From: Utricularia gibba
Lineage: Eukaryota > Streptophyta > Magnoliopsida > Lamiales > Lentibulariaceae
Direction: 5' to 3'
Assembly: GCA_002189035.1 (NCBI GenBank)
Contig: NEEC01000078.1
Location: 1 to 37,215, forward strand
DNA length: 37,215 nt
The notes under the pieces are model-generated. The model worked only from the letters and a program-made list of their open reading frames with translations, did no database searches and was not told the origin of the DNA. Made by a program: the position numbers and the translations under genes. Shown in pieces: positions 22,651 to 34,629 of the stretch (positions within the stretch are counted from its first letter, which is position 1; each line of letters opens with the position of its first letter).

Positions 22651-24060
22651 CATAACTAACTCAGAAGATATGATGTTGATAAAGCAAAAACTTGTACATT
22701 TCCTTGCAAAAAAAGAAGAATAGTGTATTGTGGATATAACTTTTTTGATGTTTCAGATGAATACAAAATGTTTGACAAAATAGATAATGAGAAGATTATT
22801 AGTGCATTAACGAAATGTGTAAGTACTAATGGTGTGGCTATTTTTACCGAATACTTTTTTTATGGATTACGTTTACCAATCTTGCCGTTTATCTTGTCAA
22901 ACCTTCATTGTATTGATTGTTTTATCAGCTAAATTAACCCCAAAATAACTAGGGTATGTTCTTATTTTCCTTGAAATTTGCAATAAACAAAACATCTCAC
23001 TTGATCTTGATTTTTTTTCGCTATTACTGTGTGTATTTATACCAAAAAAGCCAATAGCTATACGCTTTGAGAAAGGCTTGGTATTAAATTGATTGATGAT
23101 TTAAGGAGTAGATATGAGGATTGGATGACATCCTTCATATAGATTGCATTATTATGTAATTATTGACTTGATTTTCCAAGAATGATAGTAGGAAGAGATG
23201 GCATAAGTGAGCCAAAAGTTGAAATTTTTCTTTCAAAAATTAGAATTTATTTTGTTTTTTTATAAGCATCATAGTTATTTGTAAATAATTTTGATTTAAT
23301 AAAAAAATTTTGGTGTCGTATGATGAGATACTAAATAGTGACAATAAGGTTATGGAAGATTAAGAGTAATAACTAGAAACCGTCAACATACAATATAGAG
23401 ATATGTCAACGTCTTATTAATCAATGTTACCAGTTGAATGAATCAACAATGATTCCCCAATTGGAAGAAAATTGATTATGTTTGATTTAAATTAGATTTT
23501 TTGTGATCTATTATTATATAGCGTTATTTCCAGAGATATTTGTATTCACAATCTATACATAAAAATATATTAAAGAAGGTAAAAAAATTATTTTTTGATT
23601 TAACGGTTGCTCGATTATTTTTTACATTAATTAACTTTGATTCACTAGTTTAAATTATTTATCAAAATTAACTCATTATGTATTTATTTTTTCATATGCA
23701 GTATATTTAAGACCTGTTGCTAGAACATTCATAATTTGATCTTTTGAACACTTTGATATTGCAATTCAATCATCATGTGTAGAGTATAATGTAATGTATA
23801 TACTATTAATATATTTTAAAACTTACATTACTTGGATTAATTATTTTTTAGAGCTCAATTAACATGAATACTTTAATAGATCTTCGGATATAGTAGATGA
23901 ATTCAATGGATATTTGAGTAAGATGCGCGTCTTATGTCACTCCAATTTATGTAAAAATTATTGACATGCTATTCAAGAATATTTATGAATGTATAAGTTA
24001 ATTGAGGTTATATCATTAAAAAAATAAAAAATTAAAACAATATAATAAAATCCAAATTCT
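22651..24060. other. AT-rich DNA, probably 5' part of the minus-strand MULE relict
   Basis: No gene is seen. Its position between the transposase remnant and the tandem-repeat block at 24.28-24.86 kb, which itself matches DNA inside the second MULE, suggests it belongs to the same decayed element, but no terminal inverted repeat was located. Confidence 0.4.
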
Positions 24061-24279
24061 AATAAATTTTGTAGTCTAATACCTAAATAATGTCTATATA
24101 TATTGGAAAGTTTATTATATATTTGAATGTAATCTATAAATAAATATTGTTTATATTTATTTGAGAATTATTATTTTATTATATATATTTTTAATTAAAA
24201 TTTTATTTTATTTTATATAAATTTTATTGTATATATTTTTTATTTCATGGGAGATAAAAAAAAACTCCAATACTACTTG

Positions 24280-24860
24280 AAAAAAATCATAGGTAACACA
24301 AATTTAAAATAAAAAAAAAGTATTTGATCCAAATAATACTGATTTAAGATAAATAAAAGGGGGACTCGATCCATATAATACTTTAGGATCTGATGATATA
24401 AATTACATATTTAAAATAAAAAATAGATATTCAATTCAAATAACATTTTAGGATTGGATGATGAATAATATAAATTTAAAATAAAAAAGTACTTAATCTA
24501 AATAAAACATTTGGATCAAGTGATTCATAATATAAATTTTAAATAAAAACATATCCTCACAAAAAAATATACTAAATGCAAATAACATCTAATGTTCAAA
24601 TAGCTTTCTTATGAGAATATTTTTATATTCATTATTTCAATAAAAATGGTTCAAAAAAGTGAATTTCAATAATAAATAAAAATGAATATATATTTTTCAG
24701 AATTATATTTAATTAAGATTTATCAATGTTTAATAAAGGGATTTATTTTTGATAAATTAAAGTATTAAATAATATATTTAAACCGTGTTAAAAATATTAA
24801 CTCAAGTATTTTTAAATTTAATGATATTTCTAATTCTTTACTTATTTTAAATTTATTTTT
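24280..24860 (-). repeat. AT-rich tandem repeat and flank, inverted copy of 30.06-30.74 kb
   Basis: Between 24,290 and 24,560 a unit of about 60-70 bp recurs four to five times, with the recurring pieces ATATAAATTTAAAATAAAAA and CTAAATAA.AC.TTTGGAT. Read in reverse complement, this block and the following 24,600-24,850 match 30,060-30,740. Shared blocks include ATTAAACATTGATAAAT, TATAATTCTGAAAAATAT and TTTTGAACATTA.ATGTTATTT. Confidence 0.7.
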
Positions 24861-24899
24861 AGTAAGTACTAATTATAAATTAATTTATTATAATTAATA

Positions 24900-26227
24900 C
24901 AAAACAACTCTATTATTTACAAGGGGCCAGTATACGTCATTTGATGGAGACGTAGTCAAAATGAAAGGCCATATGGGCGAAGTCTCCTGGGCTTGATCTT
25001 GGCGTCCATTTGGACTAGACAAGCGTAGTCTGGCAAACACGACTGGTCCCCAAACTTGGGCCGACCCAAATTTTCCTCGTCCACGTTTCAAAACCTGGCA
25101 TCAACAAACTAGACGACGCAGCAGCTTCTGCGTGTATCCATGTCATACTCATAAGCGCCTGCAGCAAACAAGGAATGCATCCTTAAAACTCAACTGTGTT
25201 GCAGGGTTCTTGTATGCGAGTAGGAGACTTCAGAATCGGGTTTATGTGTAGCATTGGACAATGCAGTAGAAAAGGAAAAAAGATCACTTGATTCAATATG
25301 CTTCCCTAAGATTTATGGGTCACCCGTAACCATGTCAGTTTCTATAGAACTGGTTTCCATTCTTGAATTCTTCCATGTTTGAGGCCATTTTCTGTGATGG
25401 GATTGGGATTTGGGAATGTGATAAATCACAATCTACAATTTTACTGCTGTTTCTTCTAATCATTAATGGAATTCTTGATAATTCACAGGCAAAGGCAGTT
25501 AGTAAAGCTATTCCCAAAGAGGATCTAGAGTTTTATATGAATGTGAAAAGATCAAACCATGTCCATCACCTAGATTCGGAAAGCGAATTTCATGGTATTT
25601 TTCACACCTCCACGCCGTCCGTCTGTCGAGATATATGAAACACCAATCCCAGTCAGTCATTTGGCAAAATTTTGATGCATTAGGAGGTACTGAAGAGGCC
25701 TGTTGGCCAACCATAAAGAAAGGAACCACCGTTCTGTGAGTGAGTGAGCCGTTGCTTCAAACTTTTTTTAAGTCCCTTTTGCCGACCAATTTAGTCTCTC
25801 CCTTTGAAGCTTGTTTGATATATGCTATAGATCATTACCTTTGCGGTCGAAGTTCCCGCGGATCTTCCAATAAGGTGTAGCCCCTCTGTCTTTGTTAATG
25901 CCCTGTTGATTAAACCTCCACCTTTTTCATCGCATTCTTCTTCTTCGGGATGTTTTCCCATTTGGGTTCTTGGGCATTTTTTTTGAATGATTCGAAGTCA
26001 ATGATAGCTTCTTTTATTTTGGTTTGTTTGTTACTGTCATGTAGGCAATGCTTAATTTCCTATTGATTATACATTAGTTGATCGTGATTCTTGATTCGGT
26101 CGGCTTATTGATTTGTTTGGTTATGAATTTCTTGTAAGGTTTTGCTTCGTACTTGCTATGTGTTTCTGGGAATGGTTTTCAACAAAATATCCAATTTGAT
26201 TACTTCTGTAGATTTTGTGTAGTCACG
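24900..26227 (+). promoter_or_regulatory. 5' flank and probable leader of the PHD-homeodomain gene
   Basis: Composition rises above the AT-rich transposon DNA at about 24,910. No upstream coding exon is convincing: frames at 24,894-25,091 (-), 25,335-25,729 (-) and 25,363-25,638 (+) lack family resemblance. A leader intron is likely because TTTTGTGTAG|TCACGATG directly precedes the start codon. A possible donor is AATAAG|GTGTAG near 25,875, but this is not secure. Confidence 0.4.
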
Positions 26228-28992
26228 ATGCCGGGGGCAAACAAGAAGGATGGATTCTGTATTGAAGATGATAACATAACGCTGAGAAGCCTGAAACTGA
26301 AACTAAAAACCCGGAAAAAGGGTGGTTTAGCTGCATCAAAAAGAGCTATATCGAATCGGTCGTACAAAGGAACTGGCAATGCTAGGCTTAAGAAGAAGAT
26401 TCTCAATAAGGCCATTGCAATCAAGAAGAAAACCTGTAAGAAGGAGCCGTCTGTGAGCAGCACAAAGGTTAAAAATAAAAGGTCTGAGAAAGAAGGCGAA
26501 AAAGTAGGAGATCAGGATGTGAATCCTCGAAAGTTGAAGTGGAGACGCAGGAAAAAGAACAGAAGAAACAATCTGGAACTAGATGAAGCTTCCCGGTTGC
26601 AAAGAAGGACGAGGTACTTGTTGATTAAGCTGAAGCTGGAACAAAACCTGATTGATGCGTATGCTGCAGAAGGCTGGAAAGGTCAGAGGTATGAATTCTT
26701 GCTCCCTTTTTACCCTTTTCACCTGATTTTTTGCTCTAAAGCTTCGTGCTTTATTTCAGTCGGGAGAAGATCAAACCAGAGAAGGAACTACTAAGAGCCC
26801 AGGAGCAGATACTGAAGTGCAAGCTTGGTATACGTGAAGCCATTCACCAACTGGATTTGCTTGGTTCAGAAGGGTGCAATGATGTTTTGACAACCGCATT
26901 GGACGGAGCTGTTCCTTTAAAAAATGTAAGGCTTTCTGTTATTACATGAAAGGATGAGGTTTGATCTATATTGATATTGCATCAGATTGTTAGCTCAATG
27001 CAATCCATTTGATTTCTTGTGGAATAAATATACGTGTGATTCAAATACATTCTTCTCAATTCATTGCTATTCATCACACTGTTCCCCTTGAATTCCCACC
27101 AGATCATCTGTGCCAAATGTAAGTCGCAGGAACCTACTCTGGAAAATGCCATCATACGCTGTGATGGGACATGCTTCCGTGCCTTTCACCGAAGGTGTAT
27201 TGATCCTCCTGTGCCATCGGAAGATAGTGAGCTTCTCGACTTGTTCTTTTCTTCTCATATGATGTCTTATCATTCAAGAGCTTGAATGCCTTGGCATGCG
27301 TTTTATGAACTTTCCAGTTCCTTCAGATGGTGAAGGGTGGTTTTGCAAATTCTGTGAGAAGAAGAAGGAGATATTAGAAGCAACAAATGCTCACCTCGGA
27401 ACCCAGTTCCCTTTGGACAGCAATTGGGAGGTATTCTTCCTCATAACCTGCTCACCAAAATTTGATTTATTTACATCTTGTGAGATAGTTTGAACCATGG
27501 AATGGTATCAGGATGTTTTCAGGGACGAGGCTGCTTTACCTGAAGTTGGAAGTTCAATGGTGTTTCAGGAAGAAGAATGGCCATCCGATGATTCTGAGGA
27601 TGATGACTATGACCCAAATAGAGTTGAGAACAGCTGTAGGAGTGATGGTCAAACAGCATCCAAGTCTGATACTACTGGCTGTTCTTCAAGTTGGCTGGGA
27701 TCAGTTGAGGATGAATCTATTTTTACATCTGGAGGAATTGAAGTGGAGAGTGTAAGATGTTCTAATGGTATGCACATTGACAATGATAACTTCAATAATG
27801 ATGAAGTGAGCGGACCCAGACAACGAGCTGCTGTCGACTACATAAAGCTATACGACGTGAGTAATCTAGTCTAGTGTTAAATTACATTATCCAAAACTTT
27901 CCCATCATGGAAATTTTGTTGGTTTCGTAGGAAATGTTTGGGAAGAATGCAGAAAATGAGCAACACAGTGAAGATGAAGATTGGGGTCCCGGGAAGAGGA
28001 AAAGGAAGGTAAGGGAGACTGATGCTGCCAGCACCCTCATGGCTCTAGGGGAAACTGATATAAAAGAGTTAGAGGGCATGGCTTCCATGCCTATACATAA
28101 GGATTCCCTTGAGCAGGTGAAAGCGAAAAAGCGGAATCTGAGGCTACCTCCTGAAGCAGTAGAGGTGGAAATAAAGGATGACTTCATCTGTTCTGTTTGT
28201 GGTACGTATACTTACTGTTCAGTTTTTTCTTCTTTATTTCAGGAACTCCGTGTTGTTTTCAACGAGAATGAGCTTCCTGAAAGGGCTCTGAGGGTCGATC
28301 TTGCGAGGCGGTTAGGTGTCGAACTTGATAAGGTTAGCCACCGGCAAATCAACGTGAGGATAATCAACAGGGAATGATCTGATACCATTGAGTCTGTGTA
28401 TAGGTCAACAAATGGTTCAAGAATGCGCGTTACCTGGCCTTGAAGGCAAGAAAGGAACCCGAAAGAAAAACTTGCAAGGAAAACCACGTGATCGGATCAA
28501 GGGACCTTGGCGCCTTGCAAAACTGTAAAAAGGCTAAAAGGGAAACTCACTCGCACACCAAAGGAAATCATAGAAGGAAATCCTTGAGGCACAATGCAGA
28601 GAATAGCCAGGTTATGTTGAGCGTACATAGACAGGCACAAGTTTCTGAAACTTTTTCATCGTGTACTTGTACTGACATGTCATATTGTTCACCACCAGAA
28701 AGCCAACCTCGACCCAGGAGATGACGTGAGCCTGAAATTTTTGAGGGAGAAAGCAAGAGAAGCGAGAAGGAAATCGAACAACAAGAGAAAAAGCAGTATG
28801 CTGAAAGCTGGAGCGGATATGGAGAAACTGTGTAGAATGAAGAGCAGAGTTGAGAAAATGCAGCAACTTCTACTTCAGCTTCCAGTTCGAAGGTTCTCCA
28901 AGTCGAGTACAGTTAGCAGCTCCAAAACCTCGATCATGTTTGTGCCTGTGGCTGAAGTGAGGGAGAAGAGGGAAGCTGCAGAGTTCCCTTAA
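26228..28992 (+). CDS. PRHA: PHD-finger homeodomain transcription factor, PRHA type (nine coding exons)
   Basis: Plant PHD-homeodomain proteins (PRHA/PRH and HAT3.1) are nuclear DNA-binding regulators with a histone-reading PHD finger. Exons: 26,228-26,688, 26,760-26,925, 27,103-27,226, 27,318-27,430, 27,512-27,856, 27,931-28,164, 28,243-28,332, 28,404-28,610 and 28,699-28,992. They total 2,034 nt (677 residues) with all phases consistent. Order: lysine-rich N-terminus; zipper-like region with [21 protein letters not shown]4HC3 PHD finger at residues 212-263 (C212, C215, C229, C233, H238, C241, C260, C263); acidic [34 protein letters not shown]; homeodomain at about 474-530 with recognition helix [14 protein letters not shown] (W48, N51, R53 kept); basic C-terminus ending in [12 protein letters not shown]. 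It looks closer to PRHA than HAT3.1 by the PHD and acidic segments. The last intron is my inference: it joins two frames exactly. Confidence 0.92.
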
Positions 28993-29246
28993 CAAAAGAA
29001 AGGAGTTCTTTTTCAGTTTTTTTATAGTGGCGTATAGGTGCTGTTCTCTGCATGCATTACTATAGAAGATGAAAAGGGGAATGATATACATACAAAGACA
29101 TAGTTGAACATCTCTTTGTTAAAGCTGATTCTCCAATGGGTAGGGAAATTACTCTGAAAAAAAAAAAAGAAATGCAAAAAAGAAAAAACAGAAAACACTG
29201 AACTAGACTAGCAAATTAAATAATGCCTCTTAATCAAAGAGCAGAG
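28993..29246 (+). other. 3' flank of the PHD-homeodomain gene
   Basis: Presumed 3' untranslated and flanking DNA, with an A-rich tract at 29,157-29,190. It ends at the candidate MULE target duplication at 29,247. Confidence 0.5.
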
Positions 29247-29255
29247 TGCTTGGCC
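29247..29255. repeat. candidate left target-site duplication of the MULE
   Basis: TGCTTGGCC directly precedes the left inverted repeat and matches TGCTCGGCC at 35,412-35,420 in 8 of 9 positions. Confidence 0.55.
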
Positions 29256-30015
29256 GAGGTGATTTTGAAAACCATGCATGCTGTTGTTTAGAAAATTATT
29301 CACTATGTGAATTACATAAACTCAATTTTAGAAAACTATCCACCTTATTTATATTTATATACTATATTATAAATATCATAATTTATATTTCCTTGATATG
29401 CGATAATGTTTATCATAAAGATAGATTTTTCATTATCTTTTTATAATATTTATCAAAATTATTTTAATTTTTTAAAATCTGTATTTGTAATATAAAAATT
29501 TCATTATAAAAAAACTGATTGATTTTTATTATTGAAAAATAATAATATATTACTTATTAAAAATAAGTATTTAAAAATATTTTTATTGATTTGTTGGGAC
29601 AACTTACGTTTTTTAAACAATAATTTGTTTCAATAGTAATTTATAATGAATATTAAACAACATTGCCATATAACTTAACAAAATACAAAAAAAAATTAGG
29701 TTATGCGAATTAATTTTAATAAAATTATTAAAATTTTATTCTGGATTTTCAAAATTTTATTATTAGAAATATCCATCACTTTAAACAATTTTATTAATTT
29801 AAAAGCATTAACTAATTTTTCACAACGCTTATAATTAAATAATTTATTTATTCAGGTTTTAATTATATATATTTTCAAGTATTCTTATATTAAAAATATC
29901 TCCAATAACACCAAAAATAACATATGTACAAATACTGCATATTCACATGAACATAATGTTTTATTATCAAAATTATAGTATGATCACTGTAATTATTAGA
30001 TTGTAGTAACTATGT
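29256..30015 (+). repeat. left terminal inverted repeat of the MULE
   Basis: Pairs in reverse complement with 34,630-35,411. Similarity is patchy at the outer 100 bp, strong at 29,440-29,570 and 29,870-29,960, with several small indels. Short open frames here are products of AT-rich DNA. Confidence 0.75.
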
Positions 30016-30330
30016 AAATAATATTTTTAAATGGATAAGTTGTTGTAATTGTTCGATTCCATGTATGATATTTTATATTTAAATGGAATATCATTAAATT
30101 TAAAAATACTCGAATTAATGTTTCTAACATTGTTTAAATAGATTATTTAATACTTTCATTTATAAAAAATAAGTTACTTTATTAAACATTGATAAATATT
30201 AATTACATATAATTCTGAAAAATATGTAATCATTGTTATTTATTATTTAAATTCATTTGATTGAAACATTTTATTGAAACAATGAATATGTGAAATATTT
30301 TTAGAAAAAAAACCTTTTGAACATTATATG

Positions 30331-30730
30331 TTATTTAGATTGAGTATGTTTTTTCGAATGAGTATATTTTCATTTCAAATTCGTGCTATGCATCACTTTG
30401 ATCTATATGTTTTATTTGAATCGAGTGTATTTTGTTTTATTTTAAATTTGTATTATATATCATCCGATCTTAAAGTATTATTTGAATTGAGTAACTATTT
30501 TTCATTTTAAATTTATATTATCCATCATTTGATATAAAAGTATTATTTATAATGAGTATCTATTTTTTATTTGAAATTTTTATTATGTATTACTTGATCC
30601 AGAAGGGTTATTTGGATTGAGTGTCTCTTTTGTTTATCTTAAATTTATATTATATATCATTTGATAATTAAATGTTATTTGAATCAATTAATTATTTTGT
30701 ATTTTAAATTTTTGTTACACATATATCAAC
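30331..30730. repeat. six-unit tandem repeat of about 65 bp, subterminal in the MULE
   Basis: Units begin with TTATTTGAATTGAGT-like sequence at about 30,331, 30,412, 30,478, 30,543, 30,608 and 30,674. The spacing is 65-66 bp after a longer first unit. Each contains TTTTAAATTTATATTAT followed by ATCATTTGAT. The same array occurs inverted at 24.29-24.56 kb. Confidence 0.8.
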
Positions 30731-32500
30731 CTTGTTTAGTTACTTTACTATAAAATTAATTAGAATTTGAATTTTTAATCATTCATAAAAAATAAATTAC
30801 TTTATTAAGCATTGATAAATATTTAATTAAATTTCTATTTTTTAATAAAATAACTAAAATTGACTTAATCGTTCATAAATATTATTGATATTTTGTTTAT
30901 ATATAAACGTACTAGTTTTTAAATCATGAATAGAATTATTTAGGTAATATTTATCATATAGGTTTCTACAAATAAAAATTGTGCATTTTAGTGCAATCCA
31001 CATAGTTGGATATTGTTTTTTTTCCTAAAAATAATTTTCGACAATCATTCTTTTTAATAAAAAAAGATAGATTAAAATATTTTTATTAAAATATAAAAAA
31101 AACTCATTCATAATTCTTGAAAAAAAATTGCTCATACATCAATGAAAATATATTATTTAAAAAAAAAAAAAAACGTTGCAAACTAAATAAGGTGGACGAG
31201 TATCGGTGTCATAAGTTTAATCTAAACTAAAAATAATAAGTATTTATTTTCCAAAATACCTATTTTTTTCATCAAAATACATGTGATTCTTTTGTTTATT
31301 TTCAAAATATCTTTAAAAATGAAGAGGTTTTACATAAACAAATAAAAAAACATTTCAATGAAGTTAGTGATAATATAAAAAGTGGGATGACATTAAACTA
31401 TAGGTATTTGTCCAAAAAAAAATGCATATTATAGTAATACTCAACATCTTGTGTCAATCATAACATATCAAGATAATGTGTATGTTGCCACCTTCATTAC
31501 ATGCATTATTTTCAAGCTAATCATAAATGTACAACTCAAGATAAATACAAGTATGTATATGTAAATATAATTAAATTTATAATATTAAAATAAAAGGTAC
31601 ATTGTAAAATTTAAAGTATAAAATATAACATCTTATTAGATATATAACACATTTTTAATGAAGATTTGTTTTCATCAATAATATTATTGATAATTTGAGC
31701 CTTACTATATTTATTCTAAACTTTTGTTAGCTATCCTAACACTATATTTTTGAATAATTTGTTAATAACCTTTACATTGATTAGAGTGATATAATATGCA
31801 TCCCTCAAATACCCACTTGTTTAGTTTACTGTATTAAAAAATCTATTGAAGCATTATAAATATTAGTGACAACCAAATTGCAACATCTAAATAATAAAAA
31901 TTGCAATATCAAAGTATTAGAAACACCAATCCATGAATTCTCTATAAAAGGTATCAAATACATTATATATTAACAAAAATAAATGTGTAAAGAGTAAATT
32001 TTGATAACAAATTTAAAATAATGAATCAAAGATAATCCATGTAATAAAAAATAATCGAATAGTTATGAAATGAAAAAATAATTTCTTTTAACTTTTTTAT
32101 AGATATATTTTTCATGTCTCGATTGTAAATATAATTACTTTTAAAAATAGTTCTGTATCAGTTAGGTCACAAAAGTCTTATTTATATAACAAAATAATCA
32201 ATTTCCTTTCAATTTGAGGATCATCATTTAAGATTGCTTCACATTATACCATTAATTCATGAGAAATTGACAGATTCTAGATTTTGCACTTCATTTTGTG
32301 TTCTATTTTGTGAACAATTAAGGATTTCCAATAATTTTCCCGTACCTTTAAAAAGTATGATTTGATTGATGCTTATAAATTTCATTTTATCAAATTTTAT
32401 TATTCTTTATTCATATTATATTATTGGTGATTACTTAAAGGAATAACAATCACCAACGCCATGATTTTTGAGTTCGTTATGTATAAAATATATTTTTAGG
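30731..32500. other. AT-rich MULE interior, no gene seen
   Basis: No coding frame or bounded repeat is supported. There is an A14 tract near 31,160-31,172. It is presumably untranslated or decayed element DNA. Confidence 0.5.
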
Positions 32501-33560
32501 ACAATATACTCATTTATGAAAGTTATATTTTTTATGACAAGTTTTACGTAATCTACATTGGATGATTTATAATCTTAGTTATATGAGGTAATTGATATTT
32601 TAAACTCTCTATATGATTTACAGTTTTTGATGCGGTATTATGATTTTGAAAATAATGAAATGCATTACATGCAATTTTCATCCCAAATGGATTTATTCTT
32701 TTTGCACAATTATAGTCTTACTAATATTCCGTGGGATTTATTTGTCATACTTAATACTCATAAGTTCACGGTAAACTCAAGTGGAGTTTATGTTATGCTC
32801 TTTCAAGGCATTCATCCACCCTCTTTATTATTACCAAATACAAGATCTAAAGGAAGTGGTGAGTTACAACAACTGCAATGATTTCTTACAAGAAAATTTA
32901 GACAATTATGTGGAATATGAATTCAATACAACCCCAAATATTAAAGGTGATTTAATGTTACATTACAACAATGGCTATGAAATACCTAGTGCGGATGTTC
33001 CTCTTAAAGGAGATCATGAAAACAATAAGTTTGAGGTAGAAGAGTGAGAACAAGAATAAGATTTAAGAAATACAAAATAGGCATCGATGGCCACTTTAGC
33101 ATAAGGGGAGATATTTCAGATGAATCACTTTCACCACTCTACGTTGATATTTTATTAGAGGGATAACATTTTTCTATAAAGGAAGATATTTGTCCAATAG
33201 CCCAAGACTTTTTTATACAAATTGGAAAAGAGTACAAAGTATTTAATAATAAACCAGAGGTGATTGCCATAATATGCAAACATAACAAAGAAATCAATTA
33301 CAAATGGAGAATCTATGGTGCTTACATAAAAGGTTCAATAAGTAGAAGATTACTAAACACATGGACCTTACACATGCAGATCGCTTGGTGTTGGTTTTTC
33401 CAATACAAAAATGTTAAATTTATAATACATAAGATTTTCAGGCTCATTTATGACACTTGAGAGATATCTTTGCAAAAACTTTTGAGTTTTTTTTGAATGA
33501 AATGGTTATTCAGAATCAAAGGACAATGGTTGATTAAAAACATAAAGATAATCGTATGTT
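32500..33560 (+). pseudogene. decayed MULE transposase, plus strand
   Basis: Plus-strand frames at 32,627-32,881, 32,781-33,047 and 33,260-33,460 together give the N-terminal half of a MULE transposase. NDFLQENLDN matches the minus-strand relict at 22.2 kb. CKHNKEINYKWRIYGAY has the cysteine-containing CxH...C/YKWRI layout of the MuDR-type DNA-binding domain, and YKNVKFIIHKI follows it. Frames change at several points, and the DDE core is largely deleted before the retroelement fragment starts. It is inactive. It matches 21.6-22.65 kb in reverse complement, so both come from one family. Confidence 0.72.
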
Positions 33561-33574
33561 GTATATTATTTCCT

Positions 33575-34625
33575 CAACAAATTTTTATTTGAGAAATATA
33601 GAATACAAATAAAGCTTAGTATGAATGTAGATTTTAGAGAGTTGAGTTTTACGAAAAGTATGTTGAACTAAACTTTTACAAATTTTACGGATTTTTAAAA
33701 GGGTGTTTTGAAATAAAAATAAATATACAAAACAAGTAATAGACCTTGACTAAGAGACGCATTTCCTAGGAATGGATTCCATTTCCTTCTTTTGTATATC
33801 CTTGTCTCGACTTTCACTGATTCTTTTTGAATAGCTAGTTATAGAAGCAAGGAATAGCCTACTCTTACTTACACTCTAATTAAAAGAGAGACACGAAAAT
33901 AACCTCATGTGATTCCCCATTGAATAATTGAGAAGACAAAAGAATTGTTATCGATTGTTCTCAAAACTGAATTCTGTGTGTGTGCTCAGTTGTTTTTAAT
34001 GACGAGTAGCGGGTGCGAGGTCACTAACCGTCCACTGTTGCGGTACCTCGGTCATAAACAATTCACTATCTCCCTCAAACCAGTAGGGTTGGAGATGATG
34101 CTCTTCATCTTGCTGTTCATCAAAATCCATGAGAAGTGGCCTACTACTCATGTATCGTGACTAGAAGACGTTATAGAAAGATTGTAATATAACGCATGAA
34201 AATATGCAAAATCCGGAAGAATTTCAATATAGAACCGAGATTGATGCTCAAAACGTATAAGGAAACTTCATCTACTCCCTGAAACTAAAAAAATTTAACC
34301 ATTTGATGGGTGTCATTTCCACAACAAATTTTAATACTTTTAAAACTCGTAAAACACTAAAGCGTAGTATGGGTGTCGAACACAGGGAGTTGTTTTTGAG
34401 TGAAAGGTGAGGCATCCTGAATACAACTGTCACGATTTGTAAACGGTTTTGAAGGTGGAAGGTGCGAGAACCGTTGATGATGAAGCTTGAGTAAGAGAAT
34501 GAGAGGGGTTTTGAACAAACAACTAAAATGAACGTAAGCGATAAACCTTAAATAAAATAAATGTTCATGGGTTTGGAATCCTGTCCAGCTATGTTCATCA
34601 CGTTTCACTCTTCTCTGGTCCTCTC
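33575..34625 (+). mobile_element. nested retroelement-derived fragment
   Basis: 33,575-34,300 is the reverse-complement relative of 19,130-19,990. It begins near CCTCAACAAATTTTT, includes AGTATGAATGTAGATTTTAG and CCTCATGTGATTCCCC, and ends near TCATCTACTCCCTGAAACT. From 34,309 a second, similar start appears (TCATTTCCACAACAAATTTT, then GCGTAGTATGGGTGTCGAA), suggesting two pieces in tandem. The frame at 33,945-34,160 resembles that at 19,279-19,557 on the other strand (shared YLGHKQ and KIHE.WP.TH), but this is probably nucleotide kinship rather than a protein. No gag, pol or complete LTR pair was found. Confidence 0.55.
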
Positions 34626-34629
34626 GAAT

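Noticed and set aside
24290-24560. CRISPR-like spaced repeat
   Set aside because: The units are contiguous, diverged AT-rich satellite copies without unique spacers, in a plant nuclear context.
24894-25729. Small genes upstream of PRHA on either strand
   Set aside because: The translations look random and overlap each other; the region is more likely promoter and leader.
28404-28724. Premature stop or frameshift in the PHD-homeodomain gene
   Set aside because: A well-formed 88-nt GT-AG intron (28,611-28,698) in phase 0 restores the conserved C-terminal frame, so no mutation is needed.
29256-29446. 66-codon plus-strand frame at the MULE left end
   Set aside because: It lies in the terminal inverted repeat and encodes an isoleucine/tyrosine-rich string typical of AT-rich DNA.
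24280-30740. PRHA captured as cargo between inverted repeats of one transposon (Pack-MULE style)
   Set aside because: The right-hand block lies inside a separate, well-bounded MULE (29,256-35,411), and PRHA is an intact nine-exon gene. The bracket is better explained by two independent relicts.
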